Below, piece after piece: positions 23,791 through 37,075 of a stretch of DNA of 64,000 nucleotides. Location: assembly GCA_900618425.1 (NCBI GenBank), contig UZAN01040589.1, forward strand, positions 6,539 through 70,538. Direction: 5' to 3'. Under the pieces are notes generated by a model that was not told the DNA's origin, did not search any database, and worked only from the letters and a program-made list of their open reading frames with translations. The first letter of the stretch is position 1; each line of letters begins with the position of its first letter. This DNA is from Echinostoma caproni (Eukaryota; Platyhelminthes; Trematoda; Plagiorchiida; Echinostomatidae). The translations under genes were made by a program, and so were the position numbers.

Positions 23791-26700
23791 ATCAGATTTG
23801 TAAATCTCACGGGAATGCGAATGCCCAATAAAACAGAAATATTTCCGATCACACTTGTCAATTATACAAATCTAATGCTGTGCAAGAATGTCCTTCTTTG
23901 ATGATTCATTTCACCAACATGAAATCAGGGTTTCTGGCAAGTCACCCATGACACCAACTGAGGCGTTTTTACATGGGCATATTTTTACGCTGTTTTCTTA
24001 CAAGGAATAGGTAGGTGTGCTCATATATTTGAAACCTAAACAAACGTAATTCATGTTGGGTAGTAGCACAAGAATCAAGAAATCTCTCCATATTTGCACT
24101 TCTGAAAGCAGCCGCAATCAAAGTGTGTGCGTGGACCAAAAGAAACTGCTTTTCGACACATCAGTTATGATATAAATTCGAATAATTCGAATAATTTCCT
24201 CGATAATTGGGAACAATTTCCTGATTCCTCTTGGGGTCACTTGATAAGGTCATTGAACATAGTGCATTTAAGTGATTAGAATGTGTTTGTTTGTCACATT
24301 CTGGGGAGGGGGCTGTGTTTGGGATAGGCATCTTTTACATGAGGTTCCATTTCAATTTTGGTTTACAGTTCTTTTCTCGGTTCCTCTTTGTTGACGATGT
24401 TTCACTATCGGCTTATTCCTATCTCCGAGGCTTGCGACGTGTATGTGGTATTGACAGCCATCCTCTTACGGCAGCGATCCTATTTAGGCCACCTTCAATG
24501 GCTTGACTTCATACAACGTTTGTCAACCCAGCACCTGGTATACCGTCGAAGCGGTTAATCTGTGAATGCACGTAAGCTTGTGAGGGCGGTGATTACAGCG
24601 GTACCCTTGGTTGGTCCTTTCGGACCACTCTCCGCTCGATTGCTACGGATTGTGTGTGCATGTCGGTGGTTTTAGACTGAGGGAAATATGATCCAGAATC
24701 ACTACTAGCTGGTGGATTGTGAGACATTTCTTGTGAATGCTTAATACAACATACAAACGAGAAACAAATATCTAAAGAATGCTGCAAATCTCACATGATG
24801 TCGAACGAAGATTCTCTTAGTTCAACTATCCTAATGGATTGTCTTGCACTTACACAAAATACTTTTGTGCATTGTGTAATTTTGATACTTTGTATTTCAC
24901 ATTGGTTGAAAAAAATATAAATAAATATCTACATGATAATGACGATGAGCGTTATTTTCACGCTGATGCATGGATGAAATCGGAGGAGATTCTGCTCTTT
25001 ATGCGCCGCCAACGAATTTCATCGACGATAAATAAAATCCGATGGTTGTGTTCACCTGAGTGGGATGGAATGTTTGACTGAACACACACACGCACGCACA
25101 CACTATTTTACAAAATTGATCTGATCTAATATTGCATCAGAACAGAAAAGATACGCATCAGATAAACGGAGTCCTTATAATTTCTTGACCGCTAGATCTA
25201 CTCATCAGCATGAGGGACTCAGCTGGTTTGTTTTGACATTGACTAATTCATTCTGACTTTAAAATATATGTATTAAATAATGACTATTTGATAAACAAAC
25301 ATGTTCTTGTTTTAGCCCATTGGAATTTACGGACATCATAATCCATTTATTGAAGATTTTTTGTGTGACTCACTCGTCCAGAGTTCCCCACTCGTTGCAT
25401 TCATATAGCTAAGTCGTGCTTAGTAGTGCCTCATTGCTGTTCAGTGAAATCGCGCAAACCTTCCAATATGGAACCAAAACATTTCTGAATCCCTGAGCTG
25501 CACAGTTAACACCTGTCTTTGTGAATCTGCCACATTTGTACTACTGACGTTTTATGTTTTGTTCGTTCGGGTTTATTGGGTACCAATATCTCTACAGCCG
25601 GAACACAATGGTACAGAATGTTTCTTTCTAGCAATCAGCCACGCTGGCTGAGCATTAACAAGTACAATAAATGTGCCACATGGGCGAACAAACGAAATTA
25701 AACTGGTTGGTAATGACGTAGAATTATCACTCTACTATCATGTGCTCGAACCAGATCGGTGCAGAGAATAACAAACACTAACACGTCGATTATAGTCGGG
25801 CAATCCAGTGTAAGCTCGCACTATGAGTAACAAATATGTGTGCGTGTGCTGCTGTGTGGACGTAGACATCGTGGGTTAGTTCCCGGGTACTCTCCACATA
25901 AGTAAGTGAATGCTTGAGAGAGACGGAGTAAATAATTAATCCGACGTAATCATAAGGCACATACATCGAGTTAAATTTTTTTAGTGACCCCATGAGAGAC
26001 AAGGCTCTTTGATCTTTTCACAGGAATCTGTTTAGGTGCATCTTAGTGACTGGTTGGCGTGAGGAATTGATTTTGGTTCACTTTACAGGTATGATGTGGA
26101 TTTGACGAGAATCAATGGAAACCTTAAAGCAAAATCGATCTAAATTAGGACTCAGCAATCTTCACAGCCATGCATCCCTTCCCCAATAAACTGCAAGCTA
26201 TACAACGGGTTCATTCAACACCCTATTATTTGTTTAATTATGTTCTAATAAATAATTACATTGTTATGGGAATAAACATATTCGCTTATGATTTTTCCGG
26301 ATTAAAAAATAGTTATTTTCATTTAAATACCATCTTCATTAACTTCTGCTGGTAGTATTTTTGATTGATTATTATTTGACAGTGGAATGCGGTTTGTGGT
26401 AATTTATCATCAGAATCCGTTTTAAAAATAGCCATTCAAACGGTATAGCAATTATTTTCTCTTCCGTACTCTACATCCCCATCAACTTTTTTAAAGACTG
26501 TCAAATAGGTTAATAATCCCGATATGGGTTTCTTCATGACGCATGTTGAGATGGCGTAGGTGAAAGGCTATGGAAGAGGAGCGTTTAAGGTTTAGAGTAA
26601 CAGAGGGAAGGGGGTTTTAATTGTTCAAGTTCCCTGTGGACCATTACCTGAAGCACAAACTGTGAATCTGTCAAGAGAATCCCAAATCTTTACGGTATTA

Positions 26701-27046
26701 GCCTTACCACACGAAATGCATGCTTCACAGTTTACCATTGAGAATAAAATACTGCTTGACACGAGAAAGTGAGATGGAGATAAATGGTTACTTCGAGGGA
26801 TCACGTTTGCTTCTTCAGTGCGTTACTTGTTCCTCGAAGAATAGAGTTTGTATTGTTCAGAGTGGTTAGCACTACTGCCTTGGGTGAAGTTAACTATGAG
26901 GGATCCTCGAATTGCAAATTGGAGATCTTCCGGTAGCGTTGATCACCAGTGAGTGGTCTTACGTTTTCTCCCGCACTTTGCCGATATTTTTTGCTGTTTC
27001 AATCGGCACTGTATTTAACGATAGTACTGCATCAGCTAGCAGGGAC
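23791..27046. other. Unassigned non-coding stretch
   Basis: No confident gene. The overlapping + strand ORFs at 24291-24558 are open in two frames but show no known motif. No RNA gene or mobile element was recognised. Confidence 0.5.
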
Positions 27047-27180
27047 GGTGCTGGCCAAATGGTTAGGTCACCAAATGGTGATCTGGAAGTCCCGGGTTCG
27101 AACCGCTCCACCGCCGCCCGTCTTCCCTATTTCTGTATTTCCCCAGGCAGCCTTTGTATGGCCGCAGCTTGAAGAAACAA
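27047..27180 (+). mobile_element. tRNA-derived SINE, family D
   Basis: Box A-like GGCCAAATGGTTAGGTCACC, box B CCCGGGTTCGAACC, CCGCCGCCCGTCTTCCC and CCCCAGGCAGCCTTTGTATG match the copy at 16.6 kb closely. The box A region is better preserved here. Confidence 0.8.
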
Positions 27181-29176
27181 ATAAGTAATTTTAAACAAAG
27201 TGGTTGCGTTCTCATAAAAGACTTCGAGTTGGACAGCAAATGGTCCAACAGTTTTTTCACGTTTTCCACTTACAAAAGGAATCCAGTATGCTACTACTGC
27301 CGCTCTAAGACGTCTTAAGAAGCCGAATACTGTTCCAGTGTGCGCGCACAAAACATTATTGACACACCATGCTGGTAGTAGCTTTCCGTATTCCTTCCGC
27401 AGTGAAAAGGAACTGTGCATATAGTGAGCAAAGACATCCATCGTTAGAGATGGTGAACCTGTCCGTCTCCTGCAGCACCCCTCCAATCGCCTTTTCTCAA
27501 GTGGAGGGGGTCAGAATTGGAAGTGAAGTTGTTTCAATGAGGTGACCTACTAATGGGTTCCTAGTGCCACCTTACAAGTTCATTCCTATGTATGTAACTG
27601 ACATCATTTCGCCTCTGAATTTTGTGCAATGAGCGTCATTATTGTGCCTAAACTTTTCCATTAAGGAAGAGGCTTTCTTGAGCCTGGAAAATCCCAAATG
27701 TGTCACCGGTAGTTTTCTTTATATTTTTTAGGACCACAATAGCTTTCTGCGCAATTTCTGTTCGTGATTTGTACATCGTATCGTTTTTTCAGTTTCTCGA
27801 ATTCGTATCGGCATTCAATCCTGCTTCTAACAGTTGCTGTGATGACATTTTGTTTTACGACCTCATACCAATATGGAGATCTAGTAGCAACTTCGGGAAT
27901 CTCTCGTTCATCAGTTTCCGTTTTTGCCGGTGCTGACAAGCGATGCACCGGCGGCAATGAAAGTGGTGCAGTTTCTCAGGGGCTTTTTTCGCTATCAATC
28001 ATTCTCTGATGATCCTATTATTTTGATCGATGAAACCGTTGGTTTGTGAGTGAAAGGAAGTTGTGCAATCCTCCTGACCCCAGAGTTACTTGGACACACG
28101 CAACATTCTTCGTTCTCTAGGCATATTCCTTGCTACTTGATAATAGCCTGTAGGATACTAAGATTAGACACAGTATAAATCATCACAACAGTGCTTACTA
28201 TATTGACGTTTTGGTTCGCTACTCCAGATGCTTTGCTTCACCCTGTAAAGTGCCCCGTCATAACGACAGTGTCCCCTGAGGGATATCAGAAATAGGACCA
28301 ACACATCAATGGACCGTAACTCACCAATCGATGACCCTGATATTGACTAGATTAAACATTGTGTGGTACGTGTATCTGTTTTCAATAGCTGGCACTTTTC
28401 GTAAGCCAGGTGCGGTTTGTCACGCCCTCTGACATGGTTGGCCACTATACCCGCGGTCGAAGTAAATCGTAGGCGTCCAGTCAGAATGGGGCAGTTCTTG
28501 TTTTTGTTAACTCAGAGTGTGGAGTAACTGTTGCGGGCCCAACGCGACCAGGCAATGTCTCCCTGACTGTGGTTTCGTTAAAGCTCCTGCTTCGTTCAAA
28601 TGAAACTGTTTTTGCAAGGTTCTCCATGACTTAATTCACCGTTGGCCNNNNTGGTGCCTTTGCTTTACTGCCTCGGTCGCCTGGCGGAGTTCCTGGTTTT
28701 TGCGTTCTTCCTTCCCCAATTCATGTGGGTCTCGCTCCATTCTCTGCATACCGACGTTGAGTTAATCGTTCTCATCCCATAAGTCACTCGCATACGAAAC
28801 CAAAATAGTCATTTAAAAACTTTGGTAATCGTGACAATTTGCTGTTGACTGTATTTCTGTGCTCTAAATCAGCTGTCTGATGTAGGACACATGGATAGAC
28901 CATTTAAATTTGCACTACTTGGTGCGATTCATTTCGCGCTCACAGTTGACTAACTCCAATACTGAAGAAGCCAATGCTATAATGACAGTCTTAGGCGTTG
29001 CGATCGATGACACAAATTCGACTGCGCTTAGCAGCTAGTTCAAGGTTTTTTGTCTGTCCATGTGCATGGTTGTTCGTCTATCTATCCATCTATCTATCAC
29101 GTGCAACCGTTCATCTATCCTTCCGTTTAGTGTGTGTGTATGTTTGATGCGTGTGATTTAATTGTGTTACGCACCA
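27181..29176. other. Unresolved stretch with three ORF fragments on the - strand
   Basis: Two - strand ORFs, 27127-27486 (119 codons, its end overlapping a SINE) and 27703-27957 (84 codons, charged, with EFEKLKKRYDVQITNRNCAE), and a short acidic/basic helix-like reading (28652-28760, ERDPHELGKEERKNQELRQA) look more protein-like than the surroundings. None matches a family I can name. Broken retroelement gag or N-terminal pieces are one possibility. A 4-base N run lies at 28648-28651. Confidence 0.35.
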
Positions 29177-29928
29177 NNNNNNNNNNNNNNNNNNNNNNNN
29201 NNNNNNNNNNNNNNNNNNNNNNNNNNNNNNNNNNNNNNNNNNNNNNNNNNNNNNNNNNNNNNNNNNNNNNNNNNNNNNNNNNNNNNNNNNNNNNNNNNNN
29301 NNNNNNNNNNNNNNNNNNNNNNNNNNNNNNNNNNNNNNNNNNNNNNNNNNNNNNNNNNNNNNNNNNNNNNNNNNNNNNNNNNNNNNNNNNNNNNNNNNNN
29401 NNNNNNNNNNNNNNNNNNNNNNNNNNNNNNNNNNNNNNNNNNNNNNNNNNNNNNNNNNNNNNNNNNNNNNNNNNNNNNNNNNNNNNNNNNNNNNNNNNNN
29501 NNNNNNNNNNNNNNNNNNNNNNNNNNNNNNNNNNNNNNNNNNNNNNNNNNNNNNNNNNNNNNNNNNNNNNNNNNNNNNNNNNNNNNNNNNNNNNNNNNNN
29601 NNNNNNNNNNNNNNNNNNNNNNNNNNNNNNNNNNNNNNNNNNNNNNNNNNNNNNNNNNNNNNNNNNNNNNNNNNNNNNNNNNNNNNNNNNNNNNNNNNNN
29701 NNNNNNNNNNNNNNNNNNNNNNNNNNNNNNNNNNNNNNNNNNNNNNNNNNNNNNNNNNNNNNNNNNNNNNNNNNNNNNNNNNNNNNNNNNNNNNNNNNNN
29801 NNNNNNNNNNNNNNNNNNNNNNNNNNNNNNNNNNNNNNNNNNNNNNNNNNNNNNNNNNNNNNNNNNNNNNNNNNNNNNNNNNNNNNNNNNNNNNNNNNNN
29901 NNNNNNNNNNNNNNNNNNNNNNNNNNNN
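29177..29928. other. Assembly gap (N run)
   Basis: 752 consecutive N. Long ORFs spanning it are artefacts. Confidence 0.99.
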
Positions 29929-29974
29929 TCAGGGGAGGGAGAGACTAACATAAAGTTCTTTTCGCTGTCAGGGG

Positions 29975-30960
29975 GGGGGGCTTCCATCGATTAATAGCAA
30001 TTGCTTCAGCAAACCTCAGCAATCTTGCGACTCGTGATTTGTAGACAATTCGAAATGCTGTTCTTCGGTCGACCTGGAGTTGCGTCATCAGCAGATGCCG
30101 AGCAATGGCTGAGGACGGGGTCTTGTAGTTTCGACCGTCGTTTCAATGCAGCGGACTTGACCTCAATTGGGTTAGCTGGTTTTGGACCCAATTTGGGATG
30201 TTCCACCACCCGATTGCGTAATTGTCGCTCTGTTCTGCCCACGTAGGTTGCTCCGCAACTACATTGGAATTGGTAGATTAGATTAAAGTTGGCATTCAGA
30301 GGTACATGTTCTTTTGCCGGGGGTGTGGGTATCCTGGTTGTCCGGTAGACGATTTGGGAGTCGGCTGCGTAGTAGGTTCGAGCGAGAGCAACCGGTTTAC
30401 GTCATCAGCTTTGAATCGAAGGTACAATGTGACCCGCAATTTGGAACTGACGCAATCGGTTCCTTCGCAATTCTCAGTTTGCTATGCTTATTAACAAACG
30501 TTTCGGGGTAAGCGTTTTTCGCTTAAACCTCCCGGAGGTTTTGCAGTTCTTGTTCAATTCTATCTTCCGTGCAGATTCGCCTTGTTCTGTCAAATCAGGT
30601 ACGAACGAGACCACGTTTATACTCCAAAGGTATAAAGCTCTAGAAGTGTAAACATTGGTCTGTCAAAGTTTCCTTCCGATAAACGGATCGAGCAATCGTT
30701 CCGTCTCCTCTTCTGGTCATACTAATGTCAAGGAAATTGAGTGTGTTGTTCGATTCAGATTCCATTGTGAAGTGTACATTTGGATGTAGTCAGTTAAGTT
30801 CATCCATAATTATCGTAGCTTCTTCTAGTTGCCTGGCGGACTTTGTATGTCAAATTCCTGTGCTGAGTGCACTTCGTGGCTCCTGAGAGAACGATCATAA
30901 GCATTGTTCCTCAGAAATTGAACGGGGTCATCATCCGGATAGAGCTAATCGAGCACCCGG
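29975..30960 (-). pseudogene. Penelope-like element: C-terminal reverse transcriptase and GIY-YIG endonuclease remnant
   Basis: Read on the - strand from about 30790 downwards: HFTMESESNNTLNFLDISMT, ARSVYRKETLTDQCLHF, a stop, SFIPLEYKRGLVRT, TRRICTEDRIEQELQNL and NAYPETFVNKHSK. This is the end of the RT and the linker of Penelope-like elements. The GIY-YIG endonuclease start follows at about 30282-30200 (LIYQFQCSCGATYVGRTERQ, then LRNRVVEH). A frameshift later, PSSAIARHLL and VARLLRFAEAIAINR reach 29985. Several stops and at least one frameshift make it dead. The catalytic RT motifs further upstream (to 31.4 kb) are not clear. The 3' end abuts the assembly gap. Confidence 0.85.
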
Positions 30961-31826
30961 TAATGACGGCTTGGACTGAATTAATATTCACCACTAAAAC
31001 AAGGCTCTAAGTGTTATTTTTTCTGATTTAAAGAAGAACAATTAGAGCCAATCAAGGGAGAGGAATGTTGGGAGGTTTTTAAAATCTTCAAAAATCCTCT
31101 TTAAAAACTTCTTTGTTGCATACTACACCCTGATGAATCCCTTATCGTCACTGGGGGCATTACTGAAAACAGGTCCTCGTGGTTCTGCAAGCTACTTTTC
31201 ATCAGATAAACATCTGTACAAAAGTTAGTCACATTGTGTCTAGCGATCAAGACTTTTTACATCGTGCAAGATGTTTTCATCACATCCTTCAGAAGGTCAC
31301 AGTCGGTTGCAGTTTATCTCAAGCAGCACTAGGTTTTGCCGTAAAATTGATTCAAATACTGCTGCACTTTTTTCAGATTTTCGAATGAGATTTGTTACTT
31401 TTCAATATCAGTCTGCACCCAGGTCGGGAAATCAACCACTCCTGAACAATCAATGTGACCAAATCTGACCGCATCTTATTAACGTAGAGGGCATAAAGTT
31501 TTATATATCATGTTTTACATGGTTGGGTGGAAAATGTTTGTGTTGTGTAAGATAAGCTGACTACATCAATCAATCAATCAAGTGATGTTCAATATTCACG
31601 CCAACAAAGCTTAGATGCGGAGCGATAAATATTTTCTTGCTTTTTCAGCCTCGTTTTCAGTGTTCAATTCGTCCATTATTTACCGCCTATTTTTTCGTAT
31701 AAAATAATAAAAGTTCTATACCACCATATTATTTAGGTTGAATAACAATAAATAATGATTTAGACGGTGAATATTTGGATTTACCTACTTACCATCAAAA
31801 TTGATCGGGCCATTCGTTCAAGATGT
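30961..31826. other. Possible 5' continuation of the Penelope-like element, otherwise unassigned
   Basis: The - strand keeps some open, protein-like pieces (for example FENLKKVQQYLNQFYGKT near 31380), but no diagnostic RT motif was found. Tandem ATCA units lie at about 31567-31580. Confidence 0.35.
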
Positions 31827-31995
31827 TGACCGTCAGTCGTGTCTCTCAGAGTTAATGGTGTCGCACCCTAACCCGAAAATTTGCAGTTCCACTCCTAACG
31901 GATGCAAAAGGTACTGTGTGCTGAGGAGTCCCAACAGGTTGAAACCGTTGTCCCTGTGCTCTTTGCCAGCCATCACGGAAATTCCTATTTAATTT
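31827..31995 (+). mobile_element. Decayed family B SINE
   Basis: The tail TGTGCTCTTTGCCAGCCATC and an ATTCCTATTTAATTT end match family B. The hammerhead-like part at 31921-31955 reads CTGAGGA, stem II GTCC with an altered 3' strand, GAAAC and GTTGTCC. The first core carries a substitution and stem II no longer pairs fully. Box A and box B are barely recognisable, so this is the oldest-looking copy. Confidence 0.65.
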
Positions 31996-33854
31996 AAATA
32001 AATAACGATCTTTCACCTCAATGACCGACCGAGTTCAGGTTTTTCGCAAGTAGTAGTGTATTTCTTTGGCATAATTCAGATTTATCAGTTCGATACCGAT
32101 TTCCGTCATTGAGTACTGAACAATATGCTTTACTATTTTGTAAAGCTAAAATTGTGACGAGCTCAAGTAACTGAGCTGTAAATGTGTGTGATGACACAAA
32201 TCTGTCGTGGTGTGTTTGACTCCGGTATGCTAAGTGTTCCATTTTAGCTAGTTAGATATCACAACGTTGTATTTTAAAAAAAGGTCGTTGGATATATGGC
32301 AGGTGTTTTTTAGTGTTCACTGTACTCACAGTATCAGAAATCCCTAATTAGACTTTAGTCGGAATGAAAGAAGAACAAGCGCCACAAAAATGTTCTCCTC
32401 GATAACACGTCCTTCTTTTGATATTTGACTATCCCGAAAATAAGGTGCATTTGCGGCCTGTAGCTGAGTGTTGGTCGGAGTGAAACTCTCCTGAAATCAC
32501 CAGCGATAATTCCCCTTAGGTAATTCCCAGTTCGAGAAGTTGTGTAATGCACACCGATGCACCCAAGGCTGTAACATTCGGTATATTCTCCCAAACGGCT
32601 AATGGCCACTTCCTTGAAACAGAGCTTGTACTATATTCAACACGTTATCCACAACATCCATTAAGCGTTTCTTATTGCTGTTAAACAGTGCCGTTCAAGT
32701 CTTCCTCTAAGTATTTGCTTGTAGTTTGGCGCTGTTGCGCAAACACCGACTCGCTTTTTTTAGCCACATCAATAGCAAATGATCATTGCCTTTTTGATAG
32801 TAAAAGATGTCGCCATGTATCGTGTATTCTTCTGAGTAATTTATTTTGCTAGGTCGACAGGGTGTGCAAACAATACCTGTCGTTGTCATCTGTCGCTTGG
32901 ATAGAACTTCCATCGTTCTCTGGCTTGTGGAGAAATTATCAGTGGTAGATTTGTAGCCTTCAAATAAGAGGAATTGCGTCTATCAGCCATGTATGAAGCG
33001 GGACCAGTTGCCATGTTATTCTGTACATGATACAGACAGTCTAACCATTCACCAAACCACGCTCAAACTTGACCACACTTGGCTGTTTCGTTTCAGATTT
33101 TAGTTAAATTGCTCCAGTATCGACAGAAAACTCTGATGGGACACTAAGAAAATTCCAACCGAGAAAATCATGAAGATTTACACCCTTTGGGTTTCTCTTG
33201 ACTTACAAACTCCTATTCGAACATGTTTTATCGTCAAAAGTGACTATTCGATTGTTCCGTCTTCTTCAATAAAACAGCGAAAACCCAAGATAACCATATC
33301 CAGGTCCTTTCCGGTGATCATGCTATCTACTGAAATAGCGTTCACTTTTATTACATTCATGACAACACCATGAAAAACGACTCTTTTCGTCAGATGGCAG
33401 CCGTTCCGATTCTGTCCACCGATAAGTGACAATGGAAGAAAAGAACAACACGGACAAATCTATCATTTAAAATCCAGAAACTTACCGTTTCCTTGTCTTT
33501 CAGTCTGTCTGTCTGTCCGTCTGTTTTTCCTCACAGAATGATCTTATTCATTTAATTTTGTAGTTTTATTGTCACTTGTTCTCCTTCATTGGTGTTCACT
33601 AATGTGCAAATCTCTCTTTTAAACTATTCATTATATAATTCGTTTTTTTGAATGCTACCGCTAACAAAACTTGTTGATTTGTGTCGCACAATCGAGTCAC
33701 AATCATACACTACAAGCGATTTTAAAAGCATAATTCGGTATTTTTCTATCGAATCTATCAAGCCATTCAACTCATTATTATTATTATTTTTGATATTGTT
33801 ATGCTATTGTTATTACTATCATTATTAATCATTATTATATACTTTACAATTCAG
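31996..33854 (+). other. Probable intron upstream of the zinc-finger exons
   Basis: No coding exon recognised. It ends in a pyrimidine-containing acceptor (ACTTTACAATTCAG, AG at 33853-33854). A CTGT microsatellite occurs at about 33503-33520. The exon carrying the two cysteines of the first finger must lie further upstream. Confidence 0.5.
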
Positions 33855-34093
33855 GTATGCTTTTCGAGGCATGACCTATCTGCGCACAACGCGGCCACTC
33901 ACAAACAGGATCCCCGACCGTATCGTTGCGAACAATGCGGTCGTCAGTTTTCCACGTGCGCTTACCTCTCACAGCACCGACGGATTCATACCGGTGTCAA
34001 ACCGTACGCTTGTCGGTACTGTGAGCGTCGTTTCACTCAACTAAGCCACGTGCAACAGCATGAACGGATTCACACGGGAGAGAAACCATACAG
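33855..34093 (+). CDS. LIN-29/Rotund/Squeeze/ZNF384-family zinc-finger factor, internal exon (fingers 1b, 2, 3)
   Basis: Number residues from the first codon GTA. VCFSRHDLSAHNAATH holds the second half of a C2H2 finger (His 11 and 16); its two cysteines belong to an upstream exon not found here. Finger 2 is complete (Cys 25, 28; His 41, 45; motif QFSTCAYLSQHRRIH), as is finger 3 (Cys 53, 56; His 69, 73; RFTQLSHVQQHERIH). The TGVKPY and TGEKPY linkers are classical. The exon starts in phase 0 after AG at 33853-33854 and ends after two bases of an Arg codon. The end is fixed by the perfect join to the next exon (PYR|CNTC). The donor is GC (GCAAGT). The open frame running past 34093 is intron read-through. 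Finger order and wording match the LIN-29/Rotund/Squeeze/ZNF362/ZNF384 family of sequence-specific nuclear regulators. Confidence 0.92.
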
Positions 34094-36894
34094 GCAAGTT
34101 CTCTGTGACTGTGCTATTTGTAATGTTTCATTAGCTCATTTTAAGCTTCATAAGTTTTCATGGTGAATTTTCTCGATTGCAGGAACGGAAAGCTCAGAAG
34201 CAATGAGCAGTTGTTTCGGCCTTGTTGGGTTTCATCACCTTTCCACACAACCCAGCTAATTGGGAATTCATCCCGAAGAATGATCGACACCATTTTCATG
34301 CTTTCACTATGATAGAATGGGATAATTAACAAAACAGAAACTCGGCTATTTGGTCACCACTTGGATATATTACCAGGTATTTTGTGCATCTTTAACAGAC
34401 AAGCACAGAAAGGTGTAACTCAATGCACTGCTTGAGGGATTCCCAAATTATTCCTCTGCAAGGTGAAATGGGGGCGAATAATTCAGTAGTGCGTGCATAG
34501 CAATCAACGGCTTATCTGAGACGATCGCAACTGAAATGATTTCTAACGCAGGTGTAGACGACGTCGGCTGGATTAATAATTAGTAACCATGACGCCAAAG
34601 TACCGCTGAGTTCCAGATTGTCCGAGAAATCACCTGTAGCTTTGACACGACCCCGATTGCATGAATTGCTCTGGCGCTCATATACAGTACCAGGAAACCT
34701 GGGAATCGATTACTCGCAAGGCAAACGAATTTGGTTAACTGGAAGGCAAATTGGGAGAAGATAGAGCAGGTATAAGTTCCGAGTGGATAAACTACTGTCG
34801 ACGACGACTATGAAAGGGGGACAGAGGGGTTAAGACATACCACAACATTGAAACATGCACGCAGCTGGTTCCTACGATTAGGTTCAAATCAGTAGATGGA
34901 GAACTCAATGTGCCTAAGAATTTCTGTTAGGAAGTGACAACAAGTACCATAATGCACGCTATATACTTAATCCCGGAAGCTGGCAAACCCCTCCTCTCCA
35001 CCGCGATTATCAGCATAAACGCTCCCGTTCCTTGGACTGACCAGTAAAACCCAATAGTCCTTAGTTAGGAGGAAAAAGCAGTCGGATGTTCTTCACGGTT
35101 GTTCCTACTACTGGAGGGAATAGTGCAGTAAACGGAAATTCCTTCGTTCCAGGGTATTTAGTGGGCTTTCACTAAGGATGTATGCTGCGTTTTAACACCC
35201 TTGTAATCTTCTCACCCCTTACTATGTCAGAAACCAAGTGGAGTTCTGTTTTCAAAAAGCGAACTCCTCTTCACATACAGTGCATTTGACAAGATCGAGG
35301 ATTTTACTCAGCTCTAATTTTTCCGGTTAACCTGCATATAGCTCAGAGTTTAAATCCATGGACCGGCATTAAGGTGCCATCAGATTAGAACCACCTTAAA
35401 ACGGGTGTCAGTTTCTGACATTGAATGGATTAATGTGAACTTTACTGCATGTTTGAAATGTCACAGGAATGAAAAAATCCTCAAATTCCTCGTGAACAAC
35501 ATGCACCGACAAAATAGACTTGCTCTATGACTTGCGTTAAGGTGGAATGAATCGTCCGTATCCTGCTATGGATAATTTTCACTGCATGGCTCCTGTAGGT
35601 GACCGTTTGTTATTCGAACCACATCTGTGAATCATATTTTCTTCAAATTGGGTTCGAAAATAAGAATATATCAGTAATATTATGTGTACAATTGTCTAAT
35701 CCACAAGCCTAGAAAGCGACGGTGTTATAAGAGATGGGTGGCCATTCTGTTAGTTCGCGCATCGTAGTCAACCGGTCGATGGCGATGGCGCTAGCTAGGG
35801 CATACGCACGTTTCCGACCGGCCGGTGGTATTAACCACGTGTTTGCGTTTAATCACGTGATGTCTCGTCAAGCGACGATCCGTTGAGCGATGTTGGCTGG
35901 ACGCACATGGGTGCGTGAGCATGAGAGCATGAGTATATCAATATCTGTCGTAAATTCATGCACACGTACATATACAGATAACACACCCACAGAGAGAAGC
36001 ATGTGTCACAAAACTGGGTGCATTGTTTCGTTCACATTGTCATTCGGTTCGTGTCTGTGTGCCTGCGAGCACCTTGCGGTAAAATGCAGCGAAAATCAAT
36101 CCATATCGAAAATCAACAAACAGCATTATTTTGGACAACTCAAAACATTTATCAGACTTTCGGGGCAAACCGTAAGAATAAACCAAATCAGCTGCACGAT
36201 GAGGAATCAAAATAAACCGGTAACAATGATCCCTTCGTCCATTAGCGGTGTCATTTTGTTTGTGTTAAAAACTTAGACATACGTATCCCCGGCACACATG
36301 AGATACTGATGTGTAGGTTTCTAAAGCAGGAAGAACAGCTAGGTTGAATTATTGTAGATTTCCCACTCACTAATCGTGTTTGTACCTTGAGAGTTAGCTT
36401 TGAATAAGCTTCTTTTAGGGGTTTCATAATAAAATCATGCTATGGGTCCAATATCCGAGTTGACGATTTTGTAATGAATAACTGAAAGACTGGGAAGTTC
36501 TTCCCGTAATGCAGATACCATCTGTTGTCCAACTGAACTGATCATCATTTGAGGATTCATTCTAGCTGACCCGCTCGAGTCATTGAAAATGAGTCATTCA
36601 GATATTTGAATTGGTCAAATCATGATAGTTAGTTTGCTCAAGGATATGCCGGGTTCGTCACTAGTTCTCATCCCGGTCGGGTTTAATTAAGGGATCTGTT
36701 AAAACTGCGACGGCACTGGACGTGTTCCTTTTGGCAGTAAATTTCATAGGTGCCACTGTAATGTAACTTGCGATTTTCTTGTATCAGTTATGCGAACTCA
36801 GACAACTGATTCTGTGTAATTTTATTCTGGTGGGCTGTCTGCGTTTTCACATGGGCGATAAACAACTCTGAAATTGAATTAATGTAGTCATACT

Positions 36895-37075
36895 GTCAAC
36901 GTGTTGACCGTTCAGCGTGTGGATCCGGGATAAGGGTTTCTTGTGCCAACCGGAGGATTTACGGTTCGGGTCCCGACCAGTGAACGAAAATCCCGCAATG
37001 TTAACGAGTCCCAACAAGGACGAGACAGCTGTTCCATGCTTTTTGTTGATCATCACCGCACATAAAATCATGGGA
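36895..37075 (+). mobile_element. Family B SINE inside the intron
   Basis: TGTGGATCCGGGATAAGGG (box A region), ACGGTTCGGGTCCCGACC (box B region) and the tail TGCTTTTTGTTGATCATCAC match family B. The hammerhead part at 36995-37039 keeps stem II GTCC/GGAC, the ACAGCTGT stem III and CATGC of stem I. The core is mutated to TTAACGA and GAGA, so cleavage is unlikely. Confidence 0.75.

Noticed and set aside
28005..28045. Hammerhead-like CTGATGA...GAAACC
   Set aside because: No plausible stem II or stem I pairs around it, and it lacks the SINE context.
29127..29994. Three ORFs of 263-286 codons across the N run
   Set aside because: They consist almost entirely of unknown residues and exist only because N does not create stops.
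34094..34166. Coding continuation of the first zinc-finger exon past 34093
   Set aside because: It breaks the finger pattern, whereas splicing to 41701 restores it exactly. It remains only a possible intron-retention form.
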